DNA from: CAWINH01 sp963837425
GTDB taxonomy: Bacteria > Chloroflexota > Limnocylindria > QHBO01
NCBI GenBank assembly: GCA_963837425.1
Contig: CAWINH010000005.1
Span: forward strand, 62,001 to 126,000
Reading direction: 5' to 3'
DNA length: 64,000 nt
Shown here: positions 16,234-26,325 of the stretch, in pieces
How positions within the stretch are numbered: position 1 is the first letter of the stretch
Layout: the number at the start of each line of letters is the position of its first letter
The notes under the pieces: model-generated
Told to the model about the DNA's origin: nothing
The model's database searches: none
The model's input: the letters and a program-made list of their open reading frames with translations, nothing else
Position numbers and translations under genes: made by a program

Positions 16234-16931
16234 CGGGCCGACACGGCGGAAGCGACGATCCGCACCGGCGCTTCCACGCCTGGCTGCTCGCGGCCGGGGA
16301 CGGTGACCCGCCGCGCGATCTCGCGCTGCACGCGTCCGTCTGTGCCGAGTGTGCCGCCGAGATCGGTGTGTTCGACCTGCTGACCGTGATCAGCACGAGC
16401 CGTGCTCCGCTTCCGCCGTCGCGCCTTGCGCCCACCGGGCGGCCCGTCGGGGTTCGCCTGGCCCGGATCGGCGGGGCAGCGGCGGGCGTGGCGGTGGTGG
16501 CGACGGTCGCCGCGGTTGGCCTCCAGTCGGCATTCCACCTGCGCCTCGACCTGCCCGGATTGGGACCCGCGGACACGCCATTTCAGGCCGTGCTGGGCGG
16601 CACAGGCCGGCCTGCATCCCCGAGCGCCTCGACCAACGGGACGGCAGCCGCGACGCCGACCACCCCGACCCCGTCGCCATCACACCTCGTCACGCCTGCG
16701 GCGACCGCCAAGCCACCGCCACCGGTCGCCACGGCTCAACCTCGCACCGTCGCCCCGGTGACCCCGGCCGCGCGCGCGAATCCGACACCCAGGCCGACCT
16801 CTACCCCACGACCGACGGCCACGCCGTCGCCGAGCGTGACGCCCACACCGACACCCGAGCCCACGGACACGCCGACGCCGACACCGACACCGACACAGAC
16901 GCCGACTCCCTCGTCGACACCGGCGGCGTAG
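16230..16931 (+). CDS. Membrane anti-sigma factor with zinc-type motif and Pro/Thr-rich outer tail
   Basis: Probable regulator that holds the upstream sigma factor inactive. It is 233 residues. The N-terminal cytoplasmic part has HASVCAECAAEIG, the H-x3-C-x2-C signature of zinc-binding anti-sigma domains. One membrane segment is near 82-103 (IGGAAAGVAVVATVAAVGLQ). The remaining ~120 residues are Thr/Pro/Ser-rich and low complexity, ending in PTPTPTPT-type repeats, and would lie outside the cell or span the wall. ATGA overlap with the sigma gene fits a sigma/anti-sigma pair. The stop is 8 nt from the convergent ppdK stop. Confidence 0.75.
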   Translation: MTGRHGGSDDPHRRFHAWLLAAGDGDPPRDLALHASVCAECAAEIGVFDLLTVISTSRAPLPPSRLAPTGRPVGVRLARIGGAAAGVAVVATVAAVGLQSAFHLRLDLPGLGPADTPFQAVLGGTGRPASPSASTNGTAAATPTTPTPSPSHLVTPAATAKPPPPVATAQPRTVAPVTPAARANPTPRPTSTPRPTATPSPSVTPTPTPEPTDTPTPTPTPTQTPTPSSTPAA

Positions 16932-16939
16932 CGCGAGCG

Positions 16940-16943
<4 letters not shown>
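16928..16943. terminator. Palindrome holding both stop codons of a convergent pair
   Basis: GTAGCG-CGAG-CGCTAC is a perfect 6-bp inverted repeat. The TAG of the anti-sigma gene is in one arm and the TAG of ppdK in the other, since the genes converge with 8 nt between them. It probably acts as a minimal two-way terminator. Confidence 0.5.
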
Positions 16944-19900
<2,957 letters not shown>

Positions 19901-19948
19901 GCGGTGGGGGGTTCCTCCTCCGGACGTGATCTGGCGTGGGGAGCTCCA

Positions 19949-19977
19949 ATTGTACCGTGGCCGGGCGTGCCGCCCGG
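19949..19977 (-). promoter_or_regulatory. ppdK promoter -10 with overlapping palindrome
   Basis: A near-consensus TACAAT (19954 down to 19949) sits 49 nt upstream of the ppdK ATG. No TTGACA-like box is present. Instead a perfect dyad CCGGGCG-TGC-CGCCCGG (19961-19977) occupies the -35 position. This looks like an operator, or an activator-dependent promoter. Confidence 0.5.
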
Positions 19978-19991
19978 TACGGCGAATCCGC

Positions 19992-20020
19992 TTGACGCCG
20001 GTCGCGACCTCGCCGATAGT
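19992..20020 (+). promoter_or_regulatory. Sigma-70 promoter giving a leaderless transcript
   Basis: TTGACG (19992-19997) is separated by exactly 17 nt from GATAGT (20015-20020). The start codon ATG begins at 20027, the expected first transcribed base, and no ribosome-binding site is present. The downstream mRNA is therefore probably leaderless. Confidence 0.6.
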
Positions 20021-20026
20021 CGCGCC

Positions 20027-20425
20027 ATGACGTGGCGGGGGGCGCTGGGGCTCCTGGTTGGTCTGCTGTTCGCGACGGCCGTGCTCGTCTTCGGGCCGGC
20101 CTGCGGCCGCCTGGCGCGGAAGCGCAACCGTGACTCCGAAACGTGGTTCCTGCTGGGAGCGTTCCTCGGACCCATCGCCCTGGCCTGGATCTGGATGCTG
20201 CCCCCGCGACCCCGCCACAACGACGCCGAGCTGAGCGCGAGCCGGCGACGCCGCACGCCATTGGCGCGAATCCCCCGAGGTCGTCCCCTGGTCGCCGCCC
20301 GCTGCTACCTGTGCGGCGAACTGGCCCTCGGCGAACACCGCTGCCGCCCCGAGCTCGTGGAGGATCGGATCCAGGGGCGCTGGACGGTGCGCGTCGGGGG
20401 ACAGCGGATCATCGGCCCGCTCTAG
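20027..20425 (+). CDS. Small two-segment membrane protein with Cys/His knuckle
   Basis: Protein of 132 residues, family not recognised. Two hydrophobic segments (about 5-25, ALGLLVGLLFATAVLVFGPA, and about 42-60, WFLLGAFLGPIALAWIWML) flank a basic loop. The C-terminal cytoplasmic part has CYLCGELALGEHRC, a possible C-x2-C/H-x-C zinc knuckle. The ATG at 20027 is chosen because it sits exactly at the predicted transcription start of a good promoter. Its 3' end overlaps the convergent HTH gene by 17 nt. Real expression is supported by the promoter and composition only. Confidence 0.6.
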   Translation: MTWRGALGLLVGLLFATAVLVFGPACGRLARKRNRDSETWFLLGAFLGPIALAWIWMLPPRPRHNDAELSASRRRRTPLARIPRGRPLVAARCYLCGELALGEHRCRPELVEDRIQGRWTVRVGGQRIIGPL

Positions 20426-20810
20426 TCACCTGCGCGCCGCGGGGCCGGCGGTGACCGGGTTCCCGGTAGCGGGCCTCGAGGAGAGGCCACAGCTCGTCGA
20501 GCAGCAACCGGTAGTCTCCCCCGACCCGGCGGGCCCGCAGCCGGCCACCGCGGATCAGGCGACGGACGTGCTCGGGGTGGAAGCCAAGGATGACGGCCGC
20601 CCGCCGCGTCGAGACCTCGAGCGCAGCGGGCCGAACCTCCTCATCGTCCGGCATCCCCACCAGCGCCACGGCCATCGCCTTCGCCCGGTCCGCCGTGAGC
20701 GCCACGACCTCAGGCTCACCTCGCCGCATGGCAGCCGCCATGGCGGCTGCCAGGTGCGCACGCAGGGAAGCCGCGGTGGCGGGTGCTGTCGAGCTCTGCC
20801 TGCGGCTCAT
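20409..20810 (-). CDS. Excisionase/MerR-like helix-turn-helix protein
   Basis: Probable DNA-binding protein of 133 residues. The segment at about 65-112, LEVSTRRAAVILGFHPEHVR onward through RRVGGDYRLLLDELWPLLEA, matches the small winged HTH of excisionase-family proteins: a helix-turn-helix, a short wing with the Arg-Val-Gly turn, then a helix. The N-terminal half is Ala/Arg-rich with no clear domain. No phage or integrase gene is nearby, so an excision role is not supported. Its start overlaps the TPR gene stop (ATGA), making it the last gene of the glyS-TPR-HTH unit. Confidence 0.65.
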   Translation of the reverse strand: MSRRQSSTAPATAASLRAHLAAAMAAAMRRGEPEVVALTADRAKAMAVALVGMPDDEEVRPAALEVSTRRAAVILGFHPEHVRRLIRGGRLRARRVGGDYRLLLDELWPLLEARYREPGHRRPRGAQVTRAGR

Positions 20811-21550
20811 GCCACGGCCAGCCAGCCGGCGCGCAGCGCCAGCGTGAAGAGCGCCGGTACGGATGCGACCAGCCGCCCGAGGCGGCCGGCGCGCTGCCGA
20901 TAGAGTGCCCGCGCCTTGCCGATCACCCGCGCGCGCCCGGCACCGGACCGCGCGTTCGCCAGTCTCGTCAGCTCGGCGAAGGCCGCGCCGGGGTCTCCCG
21001 CCAGCCAGCGCGCATCGGCCTCCGCCTCGCGAGCGTCGAGGTCGCCGGGTCTCAGCTCGAGGGCCGCCGTCGCCGCGGCCAGCGCCTGCGTGGCGTCGCC
21101 GGCGCTGATCAGGGCCCGTGCCAGCAGCAGCTGCGCCTCCGCATTCCGTGGATCGAGCCGCACCGCGCGTTGGGCGGCCTCCACCGAGGCGGCCGCCTGC
21201 GAGGCACCCAGGCGCTCGCGGGCCTCCCCGAGCATCCAGTCCGCCTGGCGCGGATCGTTGCGCGCCAGGTCCCGGTACTCGGTGGCCGCATCGGCGTGCG
21301 CACCACGAGCGGCAAGGATCTCGGCGAGGAGCTCCCGGTAGCGGATCTCCTCGGGATCGAGGCGCACGGCGTCCTGGGCGTGGCGTTCGGCCTCCGCGAG
21401 GCGCCCCAAGGCCAGCAGGGCGCGGGCACGGAGCTCATGAGCGGCGTCGTCTCCGGGGCGGCCCTCCAGGATCGATGCGCTGAGACGCACCACCTCGGCG
21501 TGATCCTCGCGATCGGCCGCCTCGCGGAGGGTCGCGAACTGGTCAGCCAT
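20807..21550 (-). CDS. Tetratricopeptide repeat protein
   Basis: Protein of 247 residues made of about five TPR units, for example LLALGRLAEAERHAQDAVRL, ILAARGAHADAATEYRDLAR and LISAGDATQALAAATAALEL. It ends with a basic linker and a hydrophobic C-terminus (LVASVPALFTLALRAGWLAV) that could be a tail anchor. TPRs mediate protein-protein binding; no partner can be named. It overlaps glyS by 8 nt upstream and the HTH gene by 4 nt downstream, so it is translated with both. Confidence 0.75.
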   Translation of the reverse strand: MADQFATLREAADREDHAEVVRLSASILEGRPGDDAAHELRARALLALGRLAEAERHAQDAVRLDPEEIRYRELLAEILAARGAHADAATEYRDLARNDPRQADWMLGEARERLGASQAAASVEAAQRAVRLDPRNAEAQLLLARALISAGDATQALAAATAALELRPGDLDAREAEADARWLAGDPGAAFAELTRLANARSGAGRARVIGKARALYRQRAGRLGRLVASVPALFTLALRAGWLAVA

Positions 21551-22919
21551 CGGCCTCCACCGCGTCGCCGGGCGCCGCCCCTCGCCAGGTTTCGGTTTCC
21601 GCCACCAGGGCGGCGATCCGATCCCCGACCGCGGTGAGCGCGACCCGCTCCTGGGCCATCGAATCGCGCTCGCGGATTGTTGCGGCCCCGTCCTCCAGCG
21701 TGTCCACGTCCACGGTTACGCAGAACGGGGTCCCGATCTCGTCCTGGCGTCGATACAGCTTCCCGATCGAGGCGGTGTCGTCGTAGGTCGCCGCCATTCG
21801 CGGCTTCAGGTCGGCGGCGAGCGCCCGCGCTCGCTCCACGAGCTCCGGCCGGTTGCGGAGCAGCGGGAGGACCGCGACCTTGACCGGGGCCAGCGACGGG
21901 CGCAGGTGGAGCACGACCCGCTTCTCCTTCTCGAGTTGCTGCTCCTCGTACGCGTCGAGGAGGGCGGTCAGCACCGCCCGATCGACGCCCATCGCCGGCT
22001 CGATGACGTACGGGGTCACGTGCTCACCGCTCGCCTCGTCGAAGATCGCGAGCTTCTTGCCGGAGCCGGCGCTGTGCGCCGAGAGGTCGTAATCGGTGCG
22101 GTCGGCAACCCCCTCGAGCTCGGACCAGCCCATCGGGAAGGCGTACTCGATGTCCGTCGTCTGTTTCGAGTAGTGGCTCAGCTCATCGGCGTCATGCGGC
22201 CGCAGGCGGAGGCGATCGGGCGAGATCCCGATCGCATCGGTCCACCAGCGGAGGCGCTCGTCGACCCAGTACCCGAACCATTCGTCCTCGTCGCGCGGGT
22301 GGATGAAGAACTCCATCTCCATCTGCTCGAACTCGCGGTCGCGGAAGATGAAGTTGCCCGGCGTGATCTCGTTGCGGAAGCTCTTCCCGATCTGCGCGAT
22401 TCCGAACGGGAGCTTCCTGCGGGACGTGGTCGCCACGTTGTCGAAGTTCACGAAGATGCCCTGTGCCGTCTCCGGCCGCAGATAGGCGACCGAGGCCGAT
22501 TCGGGCAGCGGGCCGACGTGGGTCTTGAACATGAGGTTGAACTGGCGGGCGTCGGTGAGCGTGCCGCGGCTCCCGCAGTTCGGACAGGCGATCTCCGCCG
22601 GCGGGCCCTTCAGGTCGTCCGCTCGGAAGCGGAGCTTGCAGTTGCGGCAGTCGACCATCGGGTCGCTGAAGCCGCCGACGTGGCCCGATACCTCCCATAC
22701 TCGCGGGTTCATGACGATCGCGGCGTCGATCCCCACGATGTCGTCGCGAAGCTGGACCATCGAACGCCACCAGGCGGCCTTCACGTTGTTCTTCAGCTCC
22801 ACGCCGAGCGGGCCGTAGTCCCAGAACCCGCCCATCCCGCCGTAGATCTCCGACGAGCCGAAGACGAAGCCGCGTCGCTTGGCGAGGCTGACGATGACCT
22901 CCATGTTCGGGGCGGGCAC
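21543..22919 (-). CDS. glyS: Glycyl-tRNA synthetase, alpha2 class
   Basis: Charges tRNA-Gly. It is a 458-residue single-chain class II enzyme (homodimer type), not the alpha2beta2 form. Motif 1 is in FVFGSSEIYGGMGGFWDYGP near 18-37. An insertion carries a CRNC ... CPNC zinc site. Motif 2 is SFRNEITPGNFIFRDREFEQ, motif 3 is VIEPAMGVDRAV, and a C-terminal anticodon-binding domain starts VKVAVLPLLRNRPELVE. GTG 22919 has GGAG 4 nt upstream; ATG 22904 is an alternative. No T-box leader is visible in the 159 nt before it; a TAGACT -10-like box occurs near 22976-22981. Confidence 0.96.
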   Translation of the reverse strand: MPAPNMEVIVSLAKRRGFVFGSSEIYGGMGGFWDYGPLGVELKNNVKAAWWRSMVQLRDDIVGIDAAIVMNPRVWEVSGHVGGFSDPMVDCRNCKLRFRADDLKGPPAEIACPNCGSRGTLTDARQFNLMFKTHVGPLPESASVAYLRPETAQGIFVNFDNVATTSRRKLPFGIAQIGKSFRNEITPGNFIFRDREFEQMEMEFFIHPRDEDEWFGYWVDERLRWWTDAIGISPDRLRLRPHDADELSHYSKQTTDIEYAFPMGWSELEGVADRTDYDLSAHSAGSGKKLAIFDEASGEHVTPYVIEPAMGVDRAVLTALLDAYEEQQLEKEKRVVLHLRPSLAPVKVAVLPLLRNRPELVERARALAADLKPRMAATYDDTASIGKLYRRQDEIGTPFCVTVDVDTLEDGAATIRERDSMAQERVALTAVGDRIAALVAETETWRGAAPGDAVEADG

Positions 22920-23024
22920 GGGACTCCGGCGACCTCCTGATGCGACCGATGTTGACCGAGACGGTGGGCGGTGGAGTCTAGCAATCCCGGGCCGGCCAAT
23001 GATCGCGAGGGCGGCGCGATGACT

Positions 23025-23043
23025 CCCGCCACCGTTCGGCGGG
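23025..23043 (-). terminator. Possible hairpin after recO
   Basis: CCCGCC-ACCGTTC-GGCGGG forms a 6-bp stem 36 nt downstream of the recO stop, in the 159-nt gap before glyS. It has no T-tract. It may end recO transcripts; support is weak. Confidence 0.3.
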
Positions 23044-23078
23044 CGAGCCGTACCGGCGCGAACCGTGAGAGGTCCCGT

Positions 23079-23873
23079 CTACTGAGTGAGGATTGGAGCC
23101 GCGGCGTTCCGCGCGGCGACCTCGGCGAGGAAGTCACGGCTGCGCAGCTCGCGCTCCAGCGTCGCTGAGATCGTGGCGTGCAGGTGGCGCTCCACCTCCC
23201 GGTGCACGCTTGCCGGCAGCCGGAGCCGGAGGACCTCGGTCAGCCGCGAGCGCTGGAGATGGCGCATCACCTTCAGCGCGTCGGGCGAGATGCGGGCGCC
23301 GCCGTGCGCCCCGTGCGCGCATTCCGGGCCCAGCACGCCGCCGCCGACCGGCGAGAAGACATTTCCCTCCGGGCCGATCTCGGCGCCGCATTCGAGGCAC
23401 CGGCCCAGCTCCGGCCGGAAGCCCATGACGTTGAGCAGCGCCAGCTCGTACCAGCGGGCAACGACCTCGCGCGCAACCTCCTGCGGCGAGGCATCCAGCG
23501 CCGCGAGGCCCTGCGCCAGGAGGACGAACGCGCCGTGGCTGTCGGCGGCACCCTCGCAGAAGCGGTCGGCGAGCTCCACGAGGTACCAGGCAGCGGCGGT
23601 CGAGTGCAGGTCGTTGCGGAGGCCGAGGTGCGGGTCCTCGAGCGAGGCCTGGGTCACGACGTCGAACGTGCGCCCCACCGCCAGAACCAGGTGCACGTCG
23701 CTGAACGGCTCGAGCCCGCCACCCAGGCGCGAGCGCGGCCTGCGCACCCCCTTCGCAACGACGCGCAGCTTGCCGAGCCGCGGCGTGAGGACGGTGAGCA
23801 CCCGATCGGCCTCGCCCAGGCCCATGGAGCGCAGGACGATGGCCTCCGTCTTGTAGATGCGCGTTCTGCTCAC
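23079..23873 (-). CDS. recO: DNA repair protein RecO
   Basis: Mediates RecA loading in the RecFOR recombination pathway. It is 264 residues. The N-terminal OB fold starts RIYKTEAIVLRSMGLGEADR. A helical domain follows, then a zinc-finger region CLECGAEIG...GPEC in which one Cys of the usual four (commonly GGxxC) reads Leu, so metal binding may be lost or altered. The start is GTG with no evident ribosome-binding site. Only 21 nt separate it from the divergent polyprenyl synthetase gene. Confidence 0.92.
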   Translation of the reverse strand: MSRTRIYKTEAIVLRSMGLGEADRVLTVLTPRLGKLRVVAKGVRRPRSRLGGGLEPFSDVHLVLAVGRTFDVVTQASLEDPHLGLRNDLHSTAAAWYLVELADRFCEGAADSHGAFVLLAQGLAALDASPQEVAREVVARWYELALLNVMGFRPELGRCLECGAEIGPEGNVFSPVGGGVLGPECAHGAHGGARISPDALKVMRHLQRSRLTEVLRLRLPASVHREVERHLHATISATLERELRSRDFLAEVAARNAAAPILTQ

Positions 23874-23894
23874 CGGGTCGGGTACGCTCTCACC

Positions 23895-24923
23895 GTGGAC
23901 ATCCGGACCGAGTTTAGCGACCTACTCGCCGAGATCGAGTCGGAGATGCGCTCCGTGATCGCCGAGCGCGACGGGCACACCCGGTCGCTGTACGAGATGC
24001 TCGGCTATCACCTTGGGCTCGACGAACCGGACGGGCCACGCGGGAAGCGGATGCGCCCCCTGCTCGGCCTCCTCACCTACCAGGCGCTGACCGGAAGCTA
24101 CCGCGCCGCGCTGCCGGGCGCGGCGGCGGTCGAGCTGGGCCACAACTTCAGCCTCGTCCACGATGACATCGAGGACGCCGACCAGGAGCGCCGTCATCGG
24201 CCGACTCTGTGGGCGATCTGGGGGGTCCCGCTCGCGATCAATGCAGGCGACGCCCTCTTCGCCCTGTCACGGCTCGCGCTGTACCGGCTCCTTGGCGACG
24301 GCTTCAGCGAGGCGCGGGTCCTCGCCCTCATGCGCGTCTACGACGAGACGTGCCTGGCGCTCTGCGAGGGCCAGTTCATGGACATCAGCTTCGAGCGTCG
24401 CGACGACGTCACGGTCGAGGAATACTTCGCGATGATCGGGAAGAAGACGGCCGCGCTCGTCGGCGCCTCAGTCCAGGCCGGCGCCATCCTCGCGACCGAC
24501 GACCCTGAGACGATCGAGGCGTTCCGCCACTTCGGCTACCACCTGGGCCTCGCCTTTCAGATGGCCGACGACGTGAAGGGCAGCTTCTGGACGACGGCCG
24601 AGTCGGGAAAGCCGGAGGCCGGCGACATCCGGAAGCGGAAGAAGACGCTGCCGCTGGTCTGGGCGCTGCAGCACGCATCGGAGCCCGACGTCGCGCGCCT
24701 GCGCGAGATCTACGCCGGCGGGCAGACCGCGGACCGCCCGATGTCGGGCTCCGAGGTCGACGAGGTCCTCGAGATCCTGGGCCGCTCGGGCGCGCGGGAG
24801 CAGGCGCTCGAAGAGGCCCGCCACTACCGGGACCTGGCGATCACCGACATCGATGCGCTGCCCGTCGGCGACGAGCGTCGCGAGCAGATCCGCGAGCTCG
24901 TGCGCGGGGTGATCGCCGTCTGA
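23895..24923 (+). CDS. Polyprenyl (E-type isoprenyl) diphosphate synthase
   Basis: Condenses isopentenyl diphosphate onto allylic diphosphates. It is 342 residues. The first aspartate-rich motif is DDIEDAD in LVHDDIEDADQERRHRPTLW. The second reads MADDVKGSFW, with DDxxG rather than DDxxD, as often seen in actinobacterial-type enzymes. GTG 23895 is the only reasonable start; it follows a TACGCT -10-like box by 6 nt and lacks a ribosome-binding site. Chain length cannot be told, but octa/nonaprenyl or geranylgeranyl products for quinones or lipid carriers fit. Its stop is 7 nt from the convergent CNNM gene. Confidence 0.92.
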   Translation: MDIRTEFSDLLAEIESEMRSVIAERDGHTRSLYEMLGYHLGLDEPDGPRGKRMRPLLGLLTYQALTGSYRAALPGAAAVELGHNFSLVHDDIEDADQERRHRPTLWAIWGVPLAINAGDALFALSRLALYRLLGDGFSEARVLALMRVYDETCLALCEGQFMDISFERRDDVTVEEYFAMIGKKTAALVGASVQAGAILATDDPETIEAFRHFGYHLGLAFQMADDVKGSFWTTAESGKPEAGDIRKRKKTLPLVWALQHASEPDVARLREIYAGGQTADRPMSGSEVDEVLEILGRSGAREQALEEARHYRDLAITDIDALPVGDERREQIRELVRGVIAV

Positions 24924-24943
24924 GCCTGCCTCAGGCGGACGGC
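24915..24943. terminator. Nested hairpin spanning two convergent stop codons
   Basis: Outer arms GCCGTC (24915-24920) and GACGGC (24938-24943) enclose inner arms GCCTG and CAGGC with a CCT loop. The TGA of the polyprenyl synthetase gene and the stop of the CNNM gene both lie inside. The 7-nt gap leaves no other room for termination, so this is probably a two-way terminator. Confidence 0.6.
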
Positions 24944-26325
24944 TCGGCGGCCGGCGTGCCGACCCCCTCCTCCTCGGGCTTTCGCGCCCTCGAGGCGATG
25001 ACCTTCGCCACGCGCCGCGGCTCGGCGACCTCCACGGTGAGGGTCACGTCGCGGAACGGGACGACGGTCCCCCGCAGCGGGATGCGGCCCTCGCGGTGGA
25101 CGATGAACCCGCCGACCGTGTCGTACGCCTCTTCGTCCTCCTCCTCCTCGTCGGAGAGGTCGAAGAGGTCACGGAGGTCGTCCATGCTCACGCGACCGTC
25201 GATTCGGAAGCGGAGATCCTCGTCGTCGGGCATCGGCTCGACCAGCTCCTCCTCGGTGTCGTACTCGTCCTGGATCTCGCCGACGATCTCCTCGACCACG
25301 TCCTCGAGCGTGATGAGGCCGGCGGTGCCGCCGTACTCGTCCACGACGATTGCGATGTGCCGTTTCGCGAGCTGCATCTCGTGCAGGAGCTCGTCCACGG
25401 CCTTCGTCTCGGGGACGTAGACCGCGGGACGTGCCAGCGCCTCGATGTCGATCTCCGGGGCGTGGTCGCCGTCCTGCTTGAGGTACGGCAGGAGGTCCTT
25501 CGCGTACAGGATGCCGACGATGTTGTCGAGGCTCTCCCGGTAGACGGGGAGCCGCGAGTGGCCGGCACGGACGATGACGTCGAGCACGTCGTCGAGCGTG
25601 TCGGAGACCTCGACGGAGCGAATCCCGATGCGCGGCACCATCACCTCGTGCACCTGCTTCTCGGCGAGCTCGATGACCCCGTGGATCATCTCCTTCTCGT
25701 CCTCCTCGATCCCGCCCTGCTCCGATCCGGTCTCGACGAGCATCTTCAGCTCTTCGGTCGACAGGTAGCCGGCCTGCGGCGTCGTCCGGCCGCCGAAGGC
25801 GCGAACCAGCAGCTTGGAGACCGAGGAGACCGACCACACGAGCGGCCGCAGCGCCACGTCCATCCAGCCGATGGGGCGCGCCACGAAGAGGGCGAATCGC
25901 TCGGCGAAGCTGAGCGCCAGCGTCTTCGGCACGAGCTCGCCGATCACGATCGACGCCAGTGCGATGAGGAGGGTGACCACGAAGAATCCGATCTCGTCTG
26001 CCGCGCCCGCCAGCGGACCGATGAGCGCCACGAGGTCGGCGACCGAACCCGAGAGCGACACGGCGCCCACGGCCGAGGCGAGGAAGCCCAGGAATGTCAT
26101 CGCGATCTGGACGGTGGCCAGGAACCGGCTCGGATCCTGGGTCAGCCGCTCGGCGATCTCCGCGCTGCGGTTCCCCTCGCTGACCAGCTGCGTGAGCCGG
26201 TGCCGCCGCACGGTGATCAGCGCGATCTCGGAGGCGGCGAAGAAGCCGCCGAGCAGGATCAGGCCACCGACGATCGCCAGGTCCACAATCGCGTTGCCGG
26301 TGGTGCCACTGCTGCCATCAGGCAT
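24931..26325 (-). CDS. CNNM/CorC-type transporter-associated protein (HlyC/CorC family)
   Basis: Membrane protein implicated in magnesium or cobalt transport, 464 residues. A DUF21/CNNM membrane domain (about 1-200, several hydrophobic segments, with FFAASEIALITVRRHRL) is followed by two CBS domains: HEVMVPRIGIRSVEVSDTLD to GILYAKDLLPYLK, and KRHIAIVVDEYGGTAGLITL to LEDVVEEIVGEI. A C-terminal CorC_HlyC domain follows, preceded by an acidic stretch (DLSDEEEEDEE). Its start overlaps the glmU stop by 8 nt (ATGCCTGA), so it is the distal gene of that operon. Confidence 0.92.
   Translation of the reverse strand: MPDGSSGTTGNAIVDLAIVGGLILLGGFFAASEIALITVRRHRLTQLVSEGNRSAEIAERLTQDPSRFLATVQIAMTFLGFLASAVGAVSLSGSVADLVALIGPLAGAADEIGFFVVTLLIALASIVIGELVPKTLALSFAERFALFVARPIGWMDVALRPLVWSVSSVSKLLVRAFGGRTTPQAGYLSTEELKMLVETGSEQGGIEEDEKEMIHGVIELAEKQVHEVMVPRIGIRSVEVSDTLDDVLDVIVRAGHSRLPVYRESLDNIVGILYAKDLLPYLKQDGDHAPEIDIEALARPAVYVPETKAVDELLHEMQLAKRHIAIVVDEYGGTAGLITLEDVVEEIVGEIQDEYDTEEELVEPMPDDEDLRFRIDGRVSMDDLRDLFDLSDEEEEDEEAYDTVGGFIVHREGRIPLRGTVVPFRDVTLTVEVAEPRRVAKVIASRARKPEEEGVGTPAAEPSA

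Noticed and set aside
16790..16925. Short repeats (CCGACACCGACA-like) resembling a repeat array
   Set aside because: They are in frame and encode the Pro/Thr tail of the anti-sigma protein; there are no spacers, so not CRISPR.
20409..20810. Excisionase-like protein as a sign of a prophage or integrated element
   Set aside because: No integrase, att-like repeats or phage genes are nearby, and base composition matches the surroundings.
22920..23078. Possible T-box or glycine riboswitch before glyS
   Set aside because: The 159-nt gap lacks a T-box sequence, a specifier loop and glycine-aptamer features. Only a weak hairpin and a -10-like box are present.
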